Shown in pieces: positions 27,501-36,132 of a DNA stretch of 64,000 nucleotides. Below the pieces are notes generated by a model. The model worked only from the letters and a program-made list of their open reading frames with translations. It did no database searches and had not been told where the DNA came from. This DNA comes from Nocardia sp. Lineage in GTDB: Bacteria > Actinomycetota > Actinomycetes > Mycobacteriales > Mycobacteriaceae. Each line of letters opens with the position of its first letter. Positions within the stretch are counted from its first letter, which is position 1. The stretch lies in the NCBI RefSeq assembly GCF_025465275.1, contig NZ_JAODNK010000072.1:62001-126000 (forward strand). Reading direction: 5' to 3'. A program made the translations under genes and the position numbers.

Positions 27501-27972
27501 AGAGGAGGATATTGGCCGGCTTCACATCCCGATGCACGATGCCGGATCGATGCGCGGATTCCAGTGCGCCGGCAATCTTGATCCCGATGGCCCTGACCTC
27601 GGGCCACGGCAGCGGCCCATCCCGGCCCACCAGATCCGCCAATGACCGGCGTTCGTAGAACGGCATCACGATGTACGGACGGTTCAGCGCCGTCGTGCCG
27701 ATCTGCAGGACCTGGACGATATTCGGATGGCCCGAGAGCCGTCCCATCGCACGCCCCTCGCGAATGAACCGTTCCCGATCTTCCAGCCCGACATCGGCAG
27801 ACATAACCTTGACGGCGACCGCACGTTCGAGTTCCGGTTGCGCACACCGGTACACCACGCCGAAGCCTCCGTGCCCGATTTCGACTGCGTCACTGAATCC
27901 CTCGATCTCGAGGTCAGCGGCGATATCGAGCGACAGATCGCGCTCGGTGCCAGGTTGCTCGATATCCGACAA
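24574..27972 (-). CDS. pknK: PknK-like Ser/Thr kinase fused to a MalT-type ATPase
   Basis: A 1132-residue multidomain protein. The kinase domain (about 25-285) has the Gly loop GHGGFG 33-38, Lys55, HRD 147-149 with Lys151 and Asn154, DFG 167-169 and APE 192-194, all intact. It is followed by a STAND/MalT-type NTPase with Walker [10 protein letters not shown] (352-360) and Walker B ALVVDDWH (441-448), then a long TPR-like helical region. No LuxR HTH ends the protein, as in mycobacterial PknK. In M. tuberculosis PknK regulates the adjacent virS-mymA lipid operon. Here it precedes the P450 operon and follows mceG, so those are plausible targets. The start is a TTG. Confidence 0.88.
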   Translation of the reverse strand: MSDIEQPGTERDLSLDIAADLEIEGFSDAVEIGHGGFGVVYRCAQPELERAVAVKVMSADVGLEDRERFIREGRAMGRLSGHPNIVQVLQIGTTALNRPYIVMPFYERRSLADLVGRDGPLPWPEVRAIGIKIAGALESAHRSGIVHRDVKPANILLSDYDEPQLTDFGIARFGGAFETSSGDIAGSPAYTAPEVLQGDSPGPAADVYGLAATLFCLLTGHAAFERRSGERIVAQFLRITTAPIPDLRAEGIPQGISAAIEHGMARDPAARPQTAAEFRDELEAIEVGSRSAETPLPRPAVVLPAVSIRARTPPGVSTRFRPPTPAHSLVGRRRLLEWLWGGSPRRLVVIHAPAGFGKTTLAAQCRAALSDQGIPVAWLHVDRDDNNVAWFLSNILNAFRHIRPTLVTDLGQVLEEHGQDAARYVLGELINRIHDAGATVALVVDDWHQVSAEGTITAMDFLIENGCHHIRVIVTSRTQSGLPLSSMRVRDELVEICADDLRFTDSEAREFLVDINDLGLDGAGITALTSSTEGWIAALQLASLSLRRREDAAAFIKQLSGRHHAIGEYLMANVVDNLEPALLDFMMVTSITEQICGSLAGRLAGGSSPQLLLEEIERRDLFLQSIDDDREWFRYHHLFAQFLQRRLETDCPDRALELHLTASAWFAEHDMLSEAVDHALAGSDPERAMELVEADGMELVENSKMSTLLGLIAKLPLALVRTRPRMQLLVAWGNVLLHHHSATEAALEQVDSSLDDEVLSDGDRSDLRMEADFVRGVDRVFADRIDGVDELISGCRSASDIVRPFLGSAVAGIASFVAVHSFDFDAVQRWQAWASTYHAQTAGPFSVMYNYCMAGIASHEQLEVARAEGQLRDALRLGRESGPHGYAARLAGALLGALLYEKGAVGEAEQLLDESTQLADEGGIVDMMLATYGIGSRIKAFRGQIDDARHRLEQGMQIAEALTLPRLAARIVNEKVRIGLPLTESQLARLPAVPGGPRLGNGIEEVTAQLDEDSVIRVLLAEGTPESLRSAVIRAAALVERVERQGRPRALVECAVLHANCLGAAGDVSTAKDVLLPVLSRCVEIGLPRLVLDGGPSIDGILTAVLEALKSGDDAASLSNLTASSIDDLLHA

Positions 27973-28141
27973 CTCAGGAACTCGATTCGTGGGGCACGCC
28001 GAAAACCGCGGGGTCGCCGCAGATTGTCCTCACATCGAGTCGCCGGAGGTGTCTCGTAACGAAGGGCAACCCTTCCGCTACGGCCCTTCCGTCAGAATAC
28101 GTCGTTGGCCCGCCGCTCGACGCCGAAGCGGCCTATGGGCG

Positions 28142-29152
28142 TCAGACTTCCGCTGGAAGCGACACCATCGGGGTCATAGTATTGAGAGAGTCCATAATTG
28201 CGTGCTGAGCCTGCATCGGCAGCGTGTGCATGATCTCGCGGACGCGTTGCTGGCGGCGGCCGACCGCCTGCCGGAACGGCATGCCGGGGGTTGCCTGCAT
28301 TTGCGGGATGATGCCTTCGACCTCTTCGGCGCCGCCCTGGTGGTGTCCGGCGTCGACCATGGCCTGTTCGCGGGCCATCTGCGCCTCGTCCTTCTCTTCC
28401 GACATCCCGATCGGGCCGATCATGCGGCCGTTGAGGAACTGCCTGACGACCGGTTCCTCACTGGTCAACAGCACCTCCCGCGGTCCGAAGGTGACCAGCT
28501 CACGGTGGAACAGCATGCCGATATTGTCGGGCACCGTGCGCGCGAGGTTGATGTTGTGTGTGACGATCAGAAACGTCGCGTCGATCTGGGCGTTGATATC
28601 GAGGAACAGTTGGCTGATGTAGCTGGTGCGCACCGGATCCAGGCCAGAGTCCGGCTCGTCGACCAAGATGATTTCCGGGTCGAGCACCAGGGCGCGGGCC
28701 AGACCGGCGCGCTTACGCATACCGCCGGAGATCTCACCGGGCAACTTGTTCTCGGCTCCGATCAGTCCGGTGAGATCGAGCTTGTCCATGACGATCTTCT
28801 CGATTTCCGACTCCCGCTTCTTCGTGTGCTCGCGCAGCGGGAAGGCGACGTTGTCGTACAGGCTCATCGAACCGAAGAGCGCACCGTCCTGAAACAGCAC
28901 ACCGAAGAGCTTGCGCACCTCGTACAGTTCCTTGTTCGAGCAGGTGGTGATGTCGGTGCCGTCGATGATGATCGAGCCCTGATCAGGCCGGAGCAGGCCT
29001 ATCAGCGACTTCAGGAACACCGACTTGCCGGTGCCCGACGGACCGAGCAGCACACTCACTTCCCCGGCCGGCAGATCGAGCGTCACATTCTGCCAAATCC
29101 GCTGGCTGCCGAAGGATTTCGTAAGATTCGAGACGGAGACTGCGATTCCCAT
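28142..29152 (-). CDS. mceG: Mce transporter ATPase MceG (Mkl)
   Basis: A 336-residue ABC ATPase of the MlaF/MceG family. Walker A is GPSGTGKS (37-44), the signature is ISGGMRKRAGLARAL, Walker B is ILVDEPDSGLDP, and the switch His follows in VTHN. The GMRKRAGLAR form of the signature is specific to Mce/Mla importers. A C-terminal extension of about 90 residues after the ATPase core is typical of actinobacterial MceG and contacts the YrbE permeases. ATG 29152 has AGGAAG upstream. It is the last gene of the yrbE-mce-mam run, 20 bp after mam. In mycobacteria mceG is usually unlinked, so linkage here is notable. Confidence 0.93.
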   Translation of the reverse strand: MGIAVSVSNLTKSFGSQRIWQNVTLDLPAGEVSVLLGPSGTGKSVFLKSLIGLLRPDQGSIIIDGTDITTCSNKELYEVRKLFGVLFQDGALFGSMSLYDNVAFPLREHTKKRESEIEKIVMDKLDLTGLIGAENKLPGEISGGMRKRAGLARALVLDPEIILVDEPDSGLDPVRTSYISQLFLDINAQIDATFLIVTHNINLARTVPDNIGMLFHRELVTFGPREVLLTSEEPVVRQFLNGRMIGPIGMSEEKDEAQMAREQAMVDAGHHQGGAEEVEGIIPQMQATPGMPFRQAVGRRQQRVREIMHTLPMQAQHAIMDSLNTMTPMVSLPAEV

Positions 29153-29172
29153 GATTGCTTCCTGACGTCGGA

Positions 29173-29730
29173 TCAGATCGGTTCGAGCCCGGCGATGCGC
29201 CAACCGCCGGTGGTGTCCGTCATCGACACGCGGATCCGGCTGCCGTCCAGCTTCGGATCTGGCGAGTCCGAGTTGGTCGTCGTCTGGTTCACGAACACCA
29301 GCAGCGTGACGTGGTCGGGCGATTGTCCGACCACGCCCACCGAGACGACCTCGGCCTTCGTCACGATGTGCCTGTCCTTGGCAGCCGGAATGATCTTCTG
29401 GTCCCCCAGCGATTGGAATTCGTTCTTGAAGTCGCCGGTAAGGCTGTCGTAACGCGCCTTGAATTGCTGGTCGACGGTGTTGAAGTCGTAGCTCAGCAAG
29501 GCGGCGACCGATTCACGAGCCGCCGCGGTCGCGGCCCGGCCTGCGGCGGCCGTCGCCGAATCGTGGTGCAGTTCAGTGCCTGTGTAGACGGTTCCGGCCA
29601 GACTGGCCACGGCCCCCACCACTGCCATACCAAGGGTGAGCCGTAGTCGCGTCGCCGACCACGTCCCCATCCCAGCCGAAAGCCGGTGGACTACATTAGC
29701 GGGCCGCGACCATAATGCGCGAATCTTCAT
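29173..29730 (-). CDS. Mce-associated membrane protein (Mam)
   Basis: A 185-residue protein with a short cytoplasmic tail, one transmembrane helix near residues 30-50 and an external NTF2-like domain ending in GGWRIAGLEPI. This is the usual architecture of Mam proteins encoded after mce genes; in mycobacteria some stabilise Mce complexes (for example OmamA). The ATG at 29730 overlaps the stop of the previous mam gene as ATGA. It is followed by mceG. A longer frame with an extra 10 residues exists but has no better ribosome binding site. Confidence 0.85.
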   Translation of the reverse strand: MKIRALWSRPANVVHRLSAGMGTWSATRLRLTLGMAVVGAVASLAGTVYTGTELHHDSATAAAGRAATAAARESVAALLSYDFNTVDQQFKARYDSLTGDFKNEFQSLGDQKIIPAAKDRHIVTKAEVVSVGVVGQSPDHVTLLVFVNQTTTNSDSPDPKLDGSRIRVSMTDTTGGWRIAGLEPI

Positions 29731-30401
29731 GACACAAACTCCACATTCGAGACGAGCCAACGGCCGTCGACCGAGTCCAAAGAGACCTTCATGCGATAGA
29801 CACGTTGCTGCCCGGTCGGCGCCTCGGTGTTCTGCACCGTCGACACCACCGCGGCCAGCACGGTCGCGTGCTGGTCGTTCGCATCGACCAGCGCGACCTC
29901 CTTCGCTGCGCCCGTCGAGACGACCTGCCCCTGCTGGAGGACCGACAGGAATGTGCCGCCGGTGTCGGCGAACTGGTCGTGGAACTTACCGGTGGTCGTA
30001 TCGGCAATGCGCTTGATGTCACCGGCGGCGCTGTCATGGCGCAGGGTCACGAGGTCGGCGACGGCCTGCCTGGACGTGCTCAGGATGGCCGCGTCGCGGT
30101 CCTGTCGATGCTGCGCGACGTGCAGGTGCCAGGCCGAAATCCCGCCGAATATCAACGCTCCGACGACGATCGCTGCGGCCAGCGCGAGTATCGCGAGCGC
30201 GAGGGACCTCGGCCGCACCTCGACTGGATCCGTGTCGACGACTGGTTCCGTATCAACAGAATCCGACTCGATCACCTGATCCTCGTCCAGCTGATCCTCC
30301 GTCGCCCGGTCCCGACCCGACTCGGCCTTGTCCGCCAATTCCTCGTCAGCACAGTCGATTTCGTCTGGATCGACGATCATTTCAGAAACAGTTGTTGCCA
30401 T
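29727..30401 (-). CDS. Mce-associated membrane protein (Mam)
   Basis: A 224-residue protein. An acidic cytoplasmic N-terminus rich in Asp and Glu (residues 1-60) precedes a single membrane helix (about 68-88) and an extracytoplasmic domain ending in DGRWLVSNVEFVS, the conserved Mam closure. ATG 30401 lies inside mceF and carries its own AGGAGGA seven bases upstream, giving a 25-bp overlap; a second ATG at 30380 overlaps the mceF stop exactly. The acidic tail could contact the ATPase or other cytosolic parts of the transporter, which is speculation. Confidence 0.85.
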   Translation of the reverse strand: MATTVSEMIVDPDEIDCADEELADKAESGRDRATEDQLDEDQVIESDSVDTEPVVDTDPVEVRPRSLALAILALAAAIVVGALIFGGISAWHLHVAQHRQDRDAAILSTSRQAVADLVTLRHDSAAGDIKRIADTTTGKFHDQFADTGGTFLSVLQQGQVVSTGAAKEVALVDANDQHATVLAAVVSTVQNTEAPTGQQRVYRMKVSLDSVDGRWLVSNVEFVS

Positions 30402-31828
30402 TCCAATTCCTCCTCGGTGCCGGTCGCGATCAGGTTCTGGATCGAATAGGCAATGCCGTCCGGCGTCCTGAAGCGTCCCGTCTGTGGGTCATACGGCACC
30501 GTCTGCGCGGCCGGTTGGACCGGCGGACTCGTGCCCGCGAGCGGTGGACCAGCACCGACAGTCGGTGGATTCGTCTCGGCGTCCGGCGGGCTCCCCGCGG
30601 CAACGGGCTGCTGCCCCGGCCTGGCCATCATCTGTGGCCACTGCGACGGCGGGCCGCCTGGGCAATCGGCGACGTTCGCGGTGCGAACACTCGGGTCGGT
30701 GGCGCACGGCGCGTTACGCACGCCGCGGGCATCGCGATTGTCACTTTGCGGGAGCTTGCAATAGGCGTTCTCCGGCGCCGGCACGGGACTCAGATCGCTA
30801 GGATCGCGGCGTTGCGTCTCCTGATATCCCTCGGTGCACGGAAAAGGATTGCCGGTGTTGAGCAGCTTCACATCCAACGGACCCTGCCCCGAGAGGCGGT
30901 CGTTCGGGTCCTGAAAACCGTTGTGCATGTAGTTGATCGCCGACGACAATGCCGGATACACGACCAGCAGGTGCCGCAGACCCGGCGCGTTGACGCGCAG
31001 CACTTCGCCTGCTGTCTGCAAATTCATCAGCAGCAGTGGCAGTGTCGGCGTGAGGTCACTCAGTGTCCCGCCAACTGTGTCGAAGAAGGCCGGTCCGGTG
31101 CTCAGCACTTCGCGGATATGCGCGTCGCTCATCACGAGTTGATCGGTGAAGGAGGCCAGGTTGGTCGCAAAAGCGTTGATCGAGGGTCCCGATCGGCTCA
31201 AGGCCTGCAATACAGGCTCGGCTGAGTCGATCAGCGCCGTAGTCTGCTGAAGGTCGCCGTGCGCACGCCGCACCAGGGAAGCTGATGCCGCCAGTGCTTG
31301 GTTCACTACTTCCCCGGTGCCGCCGAGTGCGGCGGACGCTTCGTCCACGGTTGTCTTCAGCGACTCCTTCGGTACCGACTGCAATAGCGTGTTGACCTGG
31401 GAGACAACAGTATTCGAGGCCTCCGGAATCCTGGTCCGGTCCGTGCCGAGAGTGCTCCCTTCATGTAGATAGGGTGCACCGGACGAGCGTGGGACGAGGT
31501 CGACATACTGCTCACCGACCGCAGAAACGCTGCGGACGATGGCATCGGAATCGGCAGGCACCTCACGCGAGGACTGCAGTTGCAGAATGGCGGCGGCGCC
31601 ATCGGGTCGCAATTCCATACGGCGCACGACGCCGACGTCTACGCCTCGATAGGTCACGAGCGCGTTCGGATACAGACCGGAGGCATCGACGAATACGGCT
31701 GCTACGGTGTAGGTGCCGATTTTTGTGAATCGTTGCAAGCCCGCATATTTCACGGTGCAGAAGCCAACCGATAGCACGGCGATCACGGTGAACACGATGA
31801 GCTGGATTCGGATACGTTTCGACAGCAT
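30377..31828 (-). CDS. mceF: Mce-family substrate-binding protein MceF
   Basis: A 483-residue Mce protein, sixth of the operon. It has an N-terminal membrane anchor (about 8-28), an MlaD/Mce domain at roughly 38-115 (YTVAAVFVDASGLYPNALVTYRGV), a long helical region, and a Pro/Ala/Gly-rich C-terminal tail from about residue 385 that is probably disordered and surface exposed. Mce hexamers build a hydrophobic tunnel for lipid transport across the periplasm. Its ATG overlaps the mceE stop (TGATG). The tail holds several cysteines, among them NAPCATDP and VADCPGG. Confidence 0.92.
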   Translation of the reverse strand: MLSKRIRIQLIVFTVIAVLSVGFCTVKYAGLQRFTKIGTYTVAAVFVDASGLYPNALVTYRGVDVGVVRRMELRPDGAAAILQLQSSREVPADSDAIVRSVSAVGEQYVDLVPRSSGAPYLHEGSTLGTDRTRIPEASNTVVSQVNTLLQSVPKESLKTTVDEASAALGGTGEVVNQALAASASLVRRAHGDLQQTTALIDSAEPVLQALSRSGPSINAFATNLASFTDQLVMSDAHIREVLSTGPAFFDTVGGTLSDLTPTLPLLLMNLQTAGEVLRVNAPGLRHLLVVYPALSSAINYMHNGFQDPNDRLSGQGPLDVKLLNTGNPFPCTEGYQETQRRDPSDLSPVPAPENAYCKLPQSDNRDARGVRNAPCATDPSVRTANVADCPGGPPSQWPQMMARPGQQPVAAGSPPDAETNPPTVGAGPPLAGTSPPVQPAAQTVPYDPQTGRFRTPDGIAYSIQNLIATGTEEELEWQQLFLK

Positions 31829-32940
31829 CAGCGCGGCCCTCCGTTGTCGGGGTTGGCGGGGTTGCCGGGGGCTGCCGGAGCAATCAGTGGGTCCACTGCC
31901 TGGCGGGCAGTAAGGCCTCCGAAGTTGTGCGGGATGCTAGGAATCACCTTGTTCGCGATGGTCTGCGGGCTGATGTCAAGGGTCAGAAAGAGATTGAGAT
32001 AGTCCCCCCGAATGCCGCGATCGGCGGTCGTAACGGGAAACGGGATCGTCAGTGCGATCTTCAGTGCCTCGGGCAGGTCATTGCCCGCGGCGGCCAGCTG
32101 CTGCAACGTCGGCGCGAGGTTCGCGAGATTCGCCTGTAGATCGATCTTGCTGTCGTGCAGTATTCCGGTCGCCTTATCACCGAATTGTCCAACAGCGGCA
32201 AGCATTTGGGTCAGCTTCCCCTCTTGCCCCCGGAGCACATCCAATGCCGGCTGTATCGATGTGATGCCTCGATCGATCACCGTCGACTGCTGAGCGAGTT
32301 CGGCGCCGAGCCGATCCATACTGTCGATCGCACGGGTGATGTCGTCGCGCTGCGCATCGAGTCCACCGACGAATCGGTTCAGGTTCCCGATCAAGCTGTG
32401 GATCGACTCCTCCCGACCGCCCACGGCGTCGTCGAGTTCACCCGTGATTGTCCGCACCTGTTGTAGACCAGCACCATTGAGCACCAGCGACAGCGCGGAG
32501 AGCACCTCTTCGACGGACGCGTATTGACCGGTTCGTGCCAGTGGAATAACCGCGCCGTGCGCCAGCCTCCCGGTGGGCTTCTCGGTCGGGGGAACGGAGA
32601 GCTCGATGTATTGGGAGCCGAGTACGCTCGTCTGCGACAGCTTCGCACCGATATTACCGGGCAGCACCACATCATCGACGATGGCCAGCGTGAGTTTCGC
32701 GTGCCAGCCGTCATTTTCGATTCGCTGGATATTGCCGACCGTCACATTGTTCGCCTTGACGGGCGAATTGCCGACCAGGTTCTGCGCATCCGCCAATTCG
32801 ACCGTTACCGTGTAGCCGCTACCGGCTACCGCATTGCCAGGCAACGGGATCGAGTTCACGCCGTCGAATGTGCAACCGGCGGTGGCGATCAGACCGGCAC
32901 AGCTCGAGACGAGGCCCAGCACGCGAGATATCTTTGCCAT
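31828..32940 (-). CDS. mceE: Mce-family lipoprotein MceE (LprN-like)
   Basis: A 370-residue lipoprotein of the Mce complex. The signal peptide ends in LIATAGC with Cys23 as the probable lipidation site, which marks the E position of mce operons. The Mce domain follows at about 40-115 (GYTVTVELADAQNLVGNSPV), and the rest is helical. ATG 32940 overlaps the mceD stop; an open frame extends 45 codons further upstream but would destroy the lipobox context. In-operon overlaps on both sides indicate strict translational coupling. It likely caps or tethers the Mce tunnel. Confidence 0.92.
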   Translation of the reverse strand: MAKISRVLGLVSSCAGLIATAGCTFDGVNSIPLPGNAVAGSGYTVTVELADAQNLVGNSPVKANNVTVGNIQRIENDGWHAKLTLAIVDDVVLPGNIGAKLSQTSVLGSQYIELSVPPTEKPTGRLAHGAVIPLARTGQYASVEEVLSALSLVLNGAGLQQVRTITGELDDAVGGREESIHSLIGNLNRFVGGLDAQRDDITRAIDSMDRLGAELAQQSTVIDRGITSIQPALDVLRGQEGKLTQMLAAVGQFGDKATGILHDSKIDLQANLANLAPTLQQLAAAGNDLPEALKIALTIPFPVTTADRGIRGDYLNLFLTLDISPQTIANKVIPSIPHNFGGLTARQAVDPLIAPAAPGNPANPDNGGPR

Positions 32941-34121
32941 CAGTGGCCTCCGCGCGGGTTGAGAATGTCCGCCAGGCTGGGAATCGGTCCTACCGGCGCG
33001 GACGGTGCCGATGGGAGCTGAGGAGCGACCGCACTGGCGAGCTGCCCGACGAAAGCGGTTGTCGCCTTGGTGCACTCGCCCGCCGGAGCATTGACCGTCG
33101 TCAACAGCGCGCAGATCAGCGATCGTGGATCCAGGCCGTCCGGAATCGCGACCGCACCGGTCAGCGAATTCGATTCTGGGTCGTAGATGTTGTAGAGGTC
33201 CGACAGCGCGGACGGCGCGGCATGCAGAATCTGCGCGACCGTATCGATTCGATCGACGAGTAGTCGGGTGAGCGTAGTCGCCTTGACGACATCGGTGCCC
33301 AGGGCCGCCCGATTCTGAGTGATGAACTGGGTGACCTGAGTGAAGGTCGTCTGAATGCTGGACAGCAGCGCGTCAAGTTCGGTCCGGTTCGAGTTCAGGA
33401 CACCCGAAAGCGACGCCAGTTGGTCGCTGAATCCGCTGATCTGGTTGTCCACCGCGGCAATCGCGGTGGTCACCGCCTGCAGGTTGTCCACGCTGGCGAA
33501 CAGATCGCTGCCGCCGGCGTCGAGCGTTCGTGCCGCATTGGACAGGGCGGTCAGTGAGTCGTGCAGCGACTGCCCGTTACCCGTCATTGTCGCGGCCGTG
33601 GTGTCAAGGAACGAGTTCAGGGCACCACGCTGGTCGGCATCGTTGGGACCGACATCGCGACTGAGTTGCACCAACTGCTGCTTGATCTCGTCGAATTCGA
33701 CGGGCGACGCGGTCCGTTCGATCGGGATCGTCGCATGGTCTGCGAGTGTCGGCCCGCCGGTGAATGCCGGAGCGAGCTGGACGTAGCGGCCCGTGACGAG
33801 GGTTGGTGCGATGATCACCGCTTGGGCGTCGGCCGGCACCGAATACTTTGCGTCATAGGTGAATTCAACCCGGACTCCCTTCGCACCCGGCTCGATCTTG
33901 TCGACCGTGCCGACAGGCACACCCAGGATCATGACGCGATCGCCGACGTAAAGGCCGGAGGCGCTGCGGAAGTATGCGGACACGTGGTTCGTGCCGTCGC
34001 GCTCGACGAAGAACGCCGTGGCGAGCAGGACGGACCCGACCGCGGCGAGCACGGTGAGGAGCCTCACCCCCCGAATTCGGGGCCGAGTGCGCAGCCCTTT
34101 GATGGAGAACCTCCATCTCAT
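32940..34121 (-). CDS. mceD: Mce-family protein MceD
   Basis: A 393-residue Mce protein with an N-terminal transmembrane anchor (about 20-38), an Mce/MlaD domain at about 46-122 (HVSAYFRSASGLYVGDRVMI and VTGRYVQLAP), an extended coiled helical region and a Pro/Ser-rich C-terminus. It is the fourth substrate-binding subunit of the importer. Start and stop overlap mceC and mceE by a few bases, so all six Mce subunits are probably made in stoichiometric amounts. No unusual residues were seen. Confidence 0.92.
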   Translation of the reverse strand: MRWRFSIKGLRTRPRIRGVRLLTVLAAVGSVLLATAFFVERDGTNHVSAYFRSASGLYVGDRVMILGVPVGTVDKIEPGAKGVRVEFTYDAKYSVPADAQAVIIAPTLVTGRYVQLAPAFTGGPTLADHATIPIERTASPVEFDEIKQQLVQLSRDVGPNDADQRGALNSFLDTTAATMTGNGQSLHDSLTALSNAARTLDAGGSDLFASVDNLQAVTTAIAAVDNQISGFSDQLASLSGVLNSNRTELDALLSSIQTTFTQVTQFITQNRAALGTDVVKATTLTRLLVDRIDTVAQILHAAPSALSDLYNIYDPESNSLTGAVAIPDGLDPRSLICALLTTVNAPAGECTKATTAFVGQLASAVAPQLPSAPSAPVGPIPSLADILNPRGGH

Positions 34122-35122
34122 CGTGGACCTCCTGGACTTCCGGGAATCTGACCGGCAAGGTTCGCCGGGATGATGTTGTGCAGTAGAGCGCCGAAGAAAG
34201 GCCCGCTACCCACGGCCTCGCCGACCTGTGTGGCGAAATGCTGCAACCCGGTGAGCGCGCTGTTGAGATTGTCGTAATTCTTGTTCAGCGTGTTGATCAG
34301 CGAATCGAGTTGATCCAGTGTGGGTTTCAGCGTCGTCGCGTTGTCCTGGGCGACTCCGGTGAGGGCGTCGGATACCGCTTTCGCCTGGACCAGAACGCGA
34401 TGAATCGTGGTCGCACGAGTGTTCAGTGCGGTGAAGAGGCTGTTGCCCTGATCGAAGAGCGCGGCCACCTGCCCGTTGCGTTGCGAGACGATCGCGCTGA
34501 CATCTTTGGTGTTGGCGAGCAGCTTGCGTATCCCGTCGTCGCGCGTGGCGATCGAATTGGAGAGTCGGCCCAGGCCGGTGATCGATGAATTCAGACTCGG
34601 TGGCAACTGCGATTCGACCTTGCCGATCTGGTCGAGGGCTGCCGCCAGATTCGTCTTGTCGGTCTGGGCGACCTTATCTGTGACTTCCTGCAGCGATCGC
34701 GTGATGTCGTATCCGGATGTCGTGCGGCTCAACGGAATTGTGGCGCCGTCGCGGAGTTCGCCTGGGCCGCGCGGGTCCAGATCGATGAAGCGACGGCCGA
34801 GCACGGTCTGCACCTTGATCGTGGCAGTGGTCTCGTCACCGAGCTTCTGGTTCTTTCCGTCGGCGTCGAAGGTGACATCAACCTTGGCGCTGCCCAGATC
34901 GATACTGCGGACCTTGCCGATCTTCACGCCGGCGACTTGCACGGCGTCACCGACCGCGAGCCCGCTGGCATCGGCGAATTCGGCATGCAGCGATGCACCG
35001 CGATGGATGAACGGAATGGAGTCGAACTTGAAGGCGAGCACCAGCGCACCGATGATCAGCAGTGTGCCAACCACGCCCATGCGGAGTTTGCTGCGCTCGA
35101 GGAATGATTTGTGTTGTGCCAT
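34118..35122 (-). CDS. mceC: Mce-family protein MceC
   Basis: A 334-residue Mce protein. The anchor helix at about 14-31 is followed by the Mce domain (SLHAEFADASGLAVGDAVQV, with VLGRRFIDLDPRG closing it) and a long helical part ending in IPANLAGQIPGSPGG. The ATG at 35122 shares a base with the mceB stop (TAATG); the 27 codons that extend the frame upstream overlap mceB and are not expected to be translated. It forms part of the hexameric lipid tunnel together with the other Mce subunits. Confidence 0.92.
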   Translation of the reverse strand: MAQHKSFLERSKLRMGVVGTLLIIGALVLAFKFDSIPFIHRGASLHAEFADASGLAVGDAVQVAGVKIGKVRSIDLGSAKVDVTFDADGKNQKLGDETTATIKVQTVLGRRFIDLDPRGPGELRDGATIPLSRTTSGYDITRSLQEVTDKVAQTDKTNLAAALDQIGKVESQLPPSLNSSITGLGRLSNSIATRDDGIRKLLANTKDVSAIVSQRNGQVAALFDQGNSLFTALNTRATTIHRVLVQAKAVSDALTGVAQDNATTLKPTLDQLDSLINTLNKNYDNLNSALTGLQHFATQVGEAVGSGPFFGALLHNIIPANLAGQIPGSPGGPR

Positions 35123-36132
35123 TATTTGCACCTGTCGGCCGGAGCGGTGAACATCGGTGTCGTGTTCTGCGGACCCGGCCCGTATCGAATTGCCAAGCCG
35201 CACACGAAGAAGTTGACGAAGTTTCCGTAACCCGCCAGGCGGCCGGCCAGCCGATAGGTTTCGGGGAGTTTTGCCAGCACCAGATTGAGCGTGTCCGTAC
35301 TGGCGTTGAGGTTGGATGCGAGTTGCCCGAGGCCCGCGACATCCGCGCCGATGTCCTTGCGTGAGCCGTTCAGGATGTCACCCAACTGCGCAGTGAGTCC
35401 GTCCATGCTGTCGAGGGAGGAGGTAATGGTGCCGCTGTCGGTGTTCAGGCCCCGGACCAGCTCCTCCAGGGAGGTCACCAATTGACCGAACTGGTCACTG
35501 CGCGCGTGCACCGTGGTCAGCACGATGTTGAAGTTGTCGATCACCCCGCCGATCGCGTGATCGTGGTCGGCCAGCGAATTCGCGAGAGTGCCCATCTGCT
35601 CGACGATTTGGGCGATACCCGATTCCTGACCGTTCAAAGCCTGAACAAGCGACCGGGCCAGCCGGTTGGTCTGGTCGGGATCCAAACCCTGTAGCAGCGG
35701 CCGGAAGCCGTTGACGACCTGGTCCAGGTCCAGGGCCGGTGCCGTCTGCGCTATCGGGATCTGCCGGTTGCCCGGCAATGGTGTGGGGTCCCCGGAGCCT
35801 TCGGACAGGTCGAGGTACCGATCACCGATCAGGTTCTTGTACTTGATGCCGGCCCGAGTGCTCGTTGTGAGCGGGCGTTGGGTCGACAAGTCGAACGATA
35901 CGAGCGCATGTCCGTCACCGGTGAGCTCGACCGAATGCACCTTGCCCATCGGCACGCCGGCTACCCGCACTTCCGAACCGCCGGACAGCCCCGAAGCGTT
36001 CTCGAACACCGCGGAATAGGTGTTCGTGGGTCCGAATCGGAGGTTGCCCGCTACCGCGACCACACCAAAACCCGCGGTGGCGGTCACGACCATGAATACG
36101 AGCAGCTTGAAGGCGGTAGCGGCGGTCTTCAT
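35122..36132 (-). CDS. mceB: Mce-family protein MceB
   Basis: A 336-residue Mce protein. The N-terminal membrane helix is at about 8-28, the Mce domain at about 36-112 (TYSAVFENASGLSGGSEVRV and LIGDRYLDLSEG), and the helical tail ends in a cysteine-containing segment (FFVCGLAIRYG ... DRCK), typical of MceB. The two cysteines could form a disulfide outside the membrane. ATG 36132 overlaps the mceA stop as ATGA; the in-frame TTG two codons earlier is ignored. Confidence 0.92.
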   Translation of the reverse strand: MKTAATAFKLLVFMVVTATAGFGVVAVAGNLRFGPTNTYSAVFENASGLSGGSEVRVAGVPMGKVHSVELTGDGHALVSFDLSTQRPLTTSTRAGIKYKNLIGDRYLDLSEGSGDPTPLPGNRQIPIAQTAPALDLDQVVNGFRPLLQGLDPDQTNRLARSLVQALNGQESGIAQIVEQMGTLANSLADHDHAIGGVIDNFNIVLTTVHARSDQFGQLVTSLEELVRGLNTDSGTITSSLDSMDGLTAQLGDILNGSRKDIGADVAGLGQLASNLNASTDTLNLVLAKLPETYRLAGRLAGYGNFVNFFVCGLAIRYGPGPQNTTPMFTAPADRCK

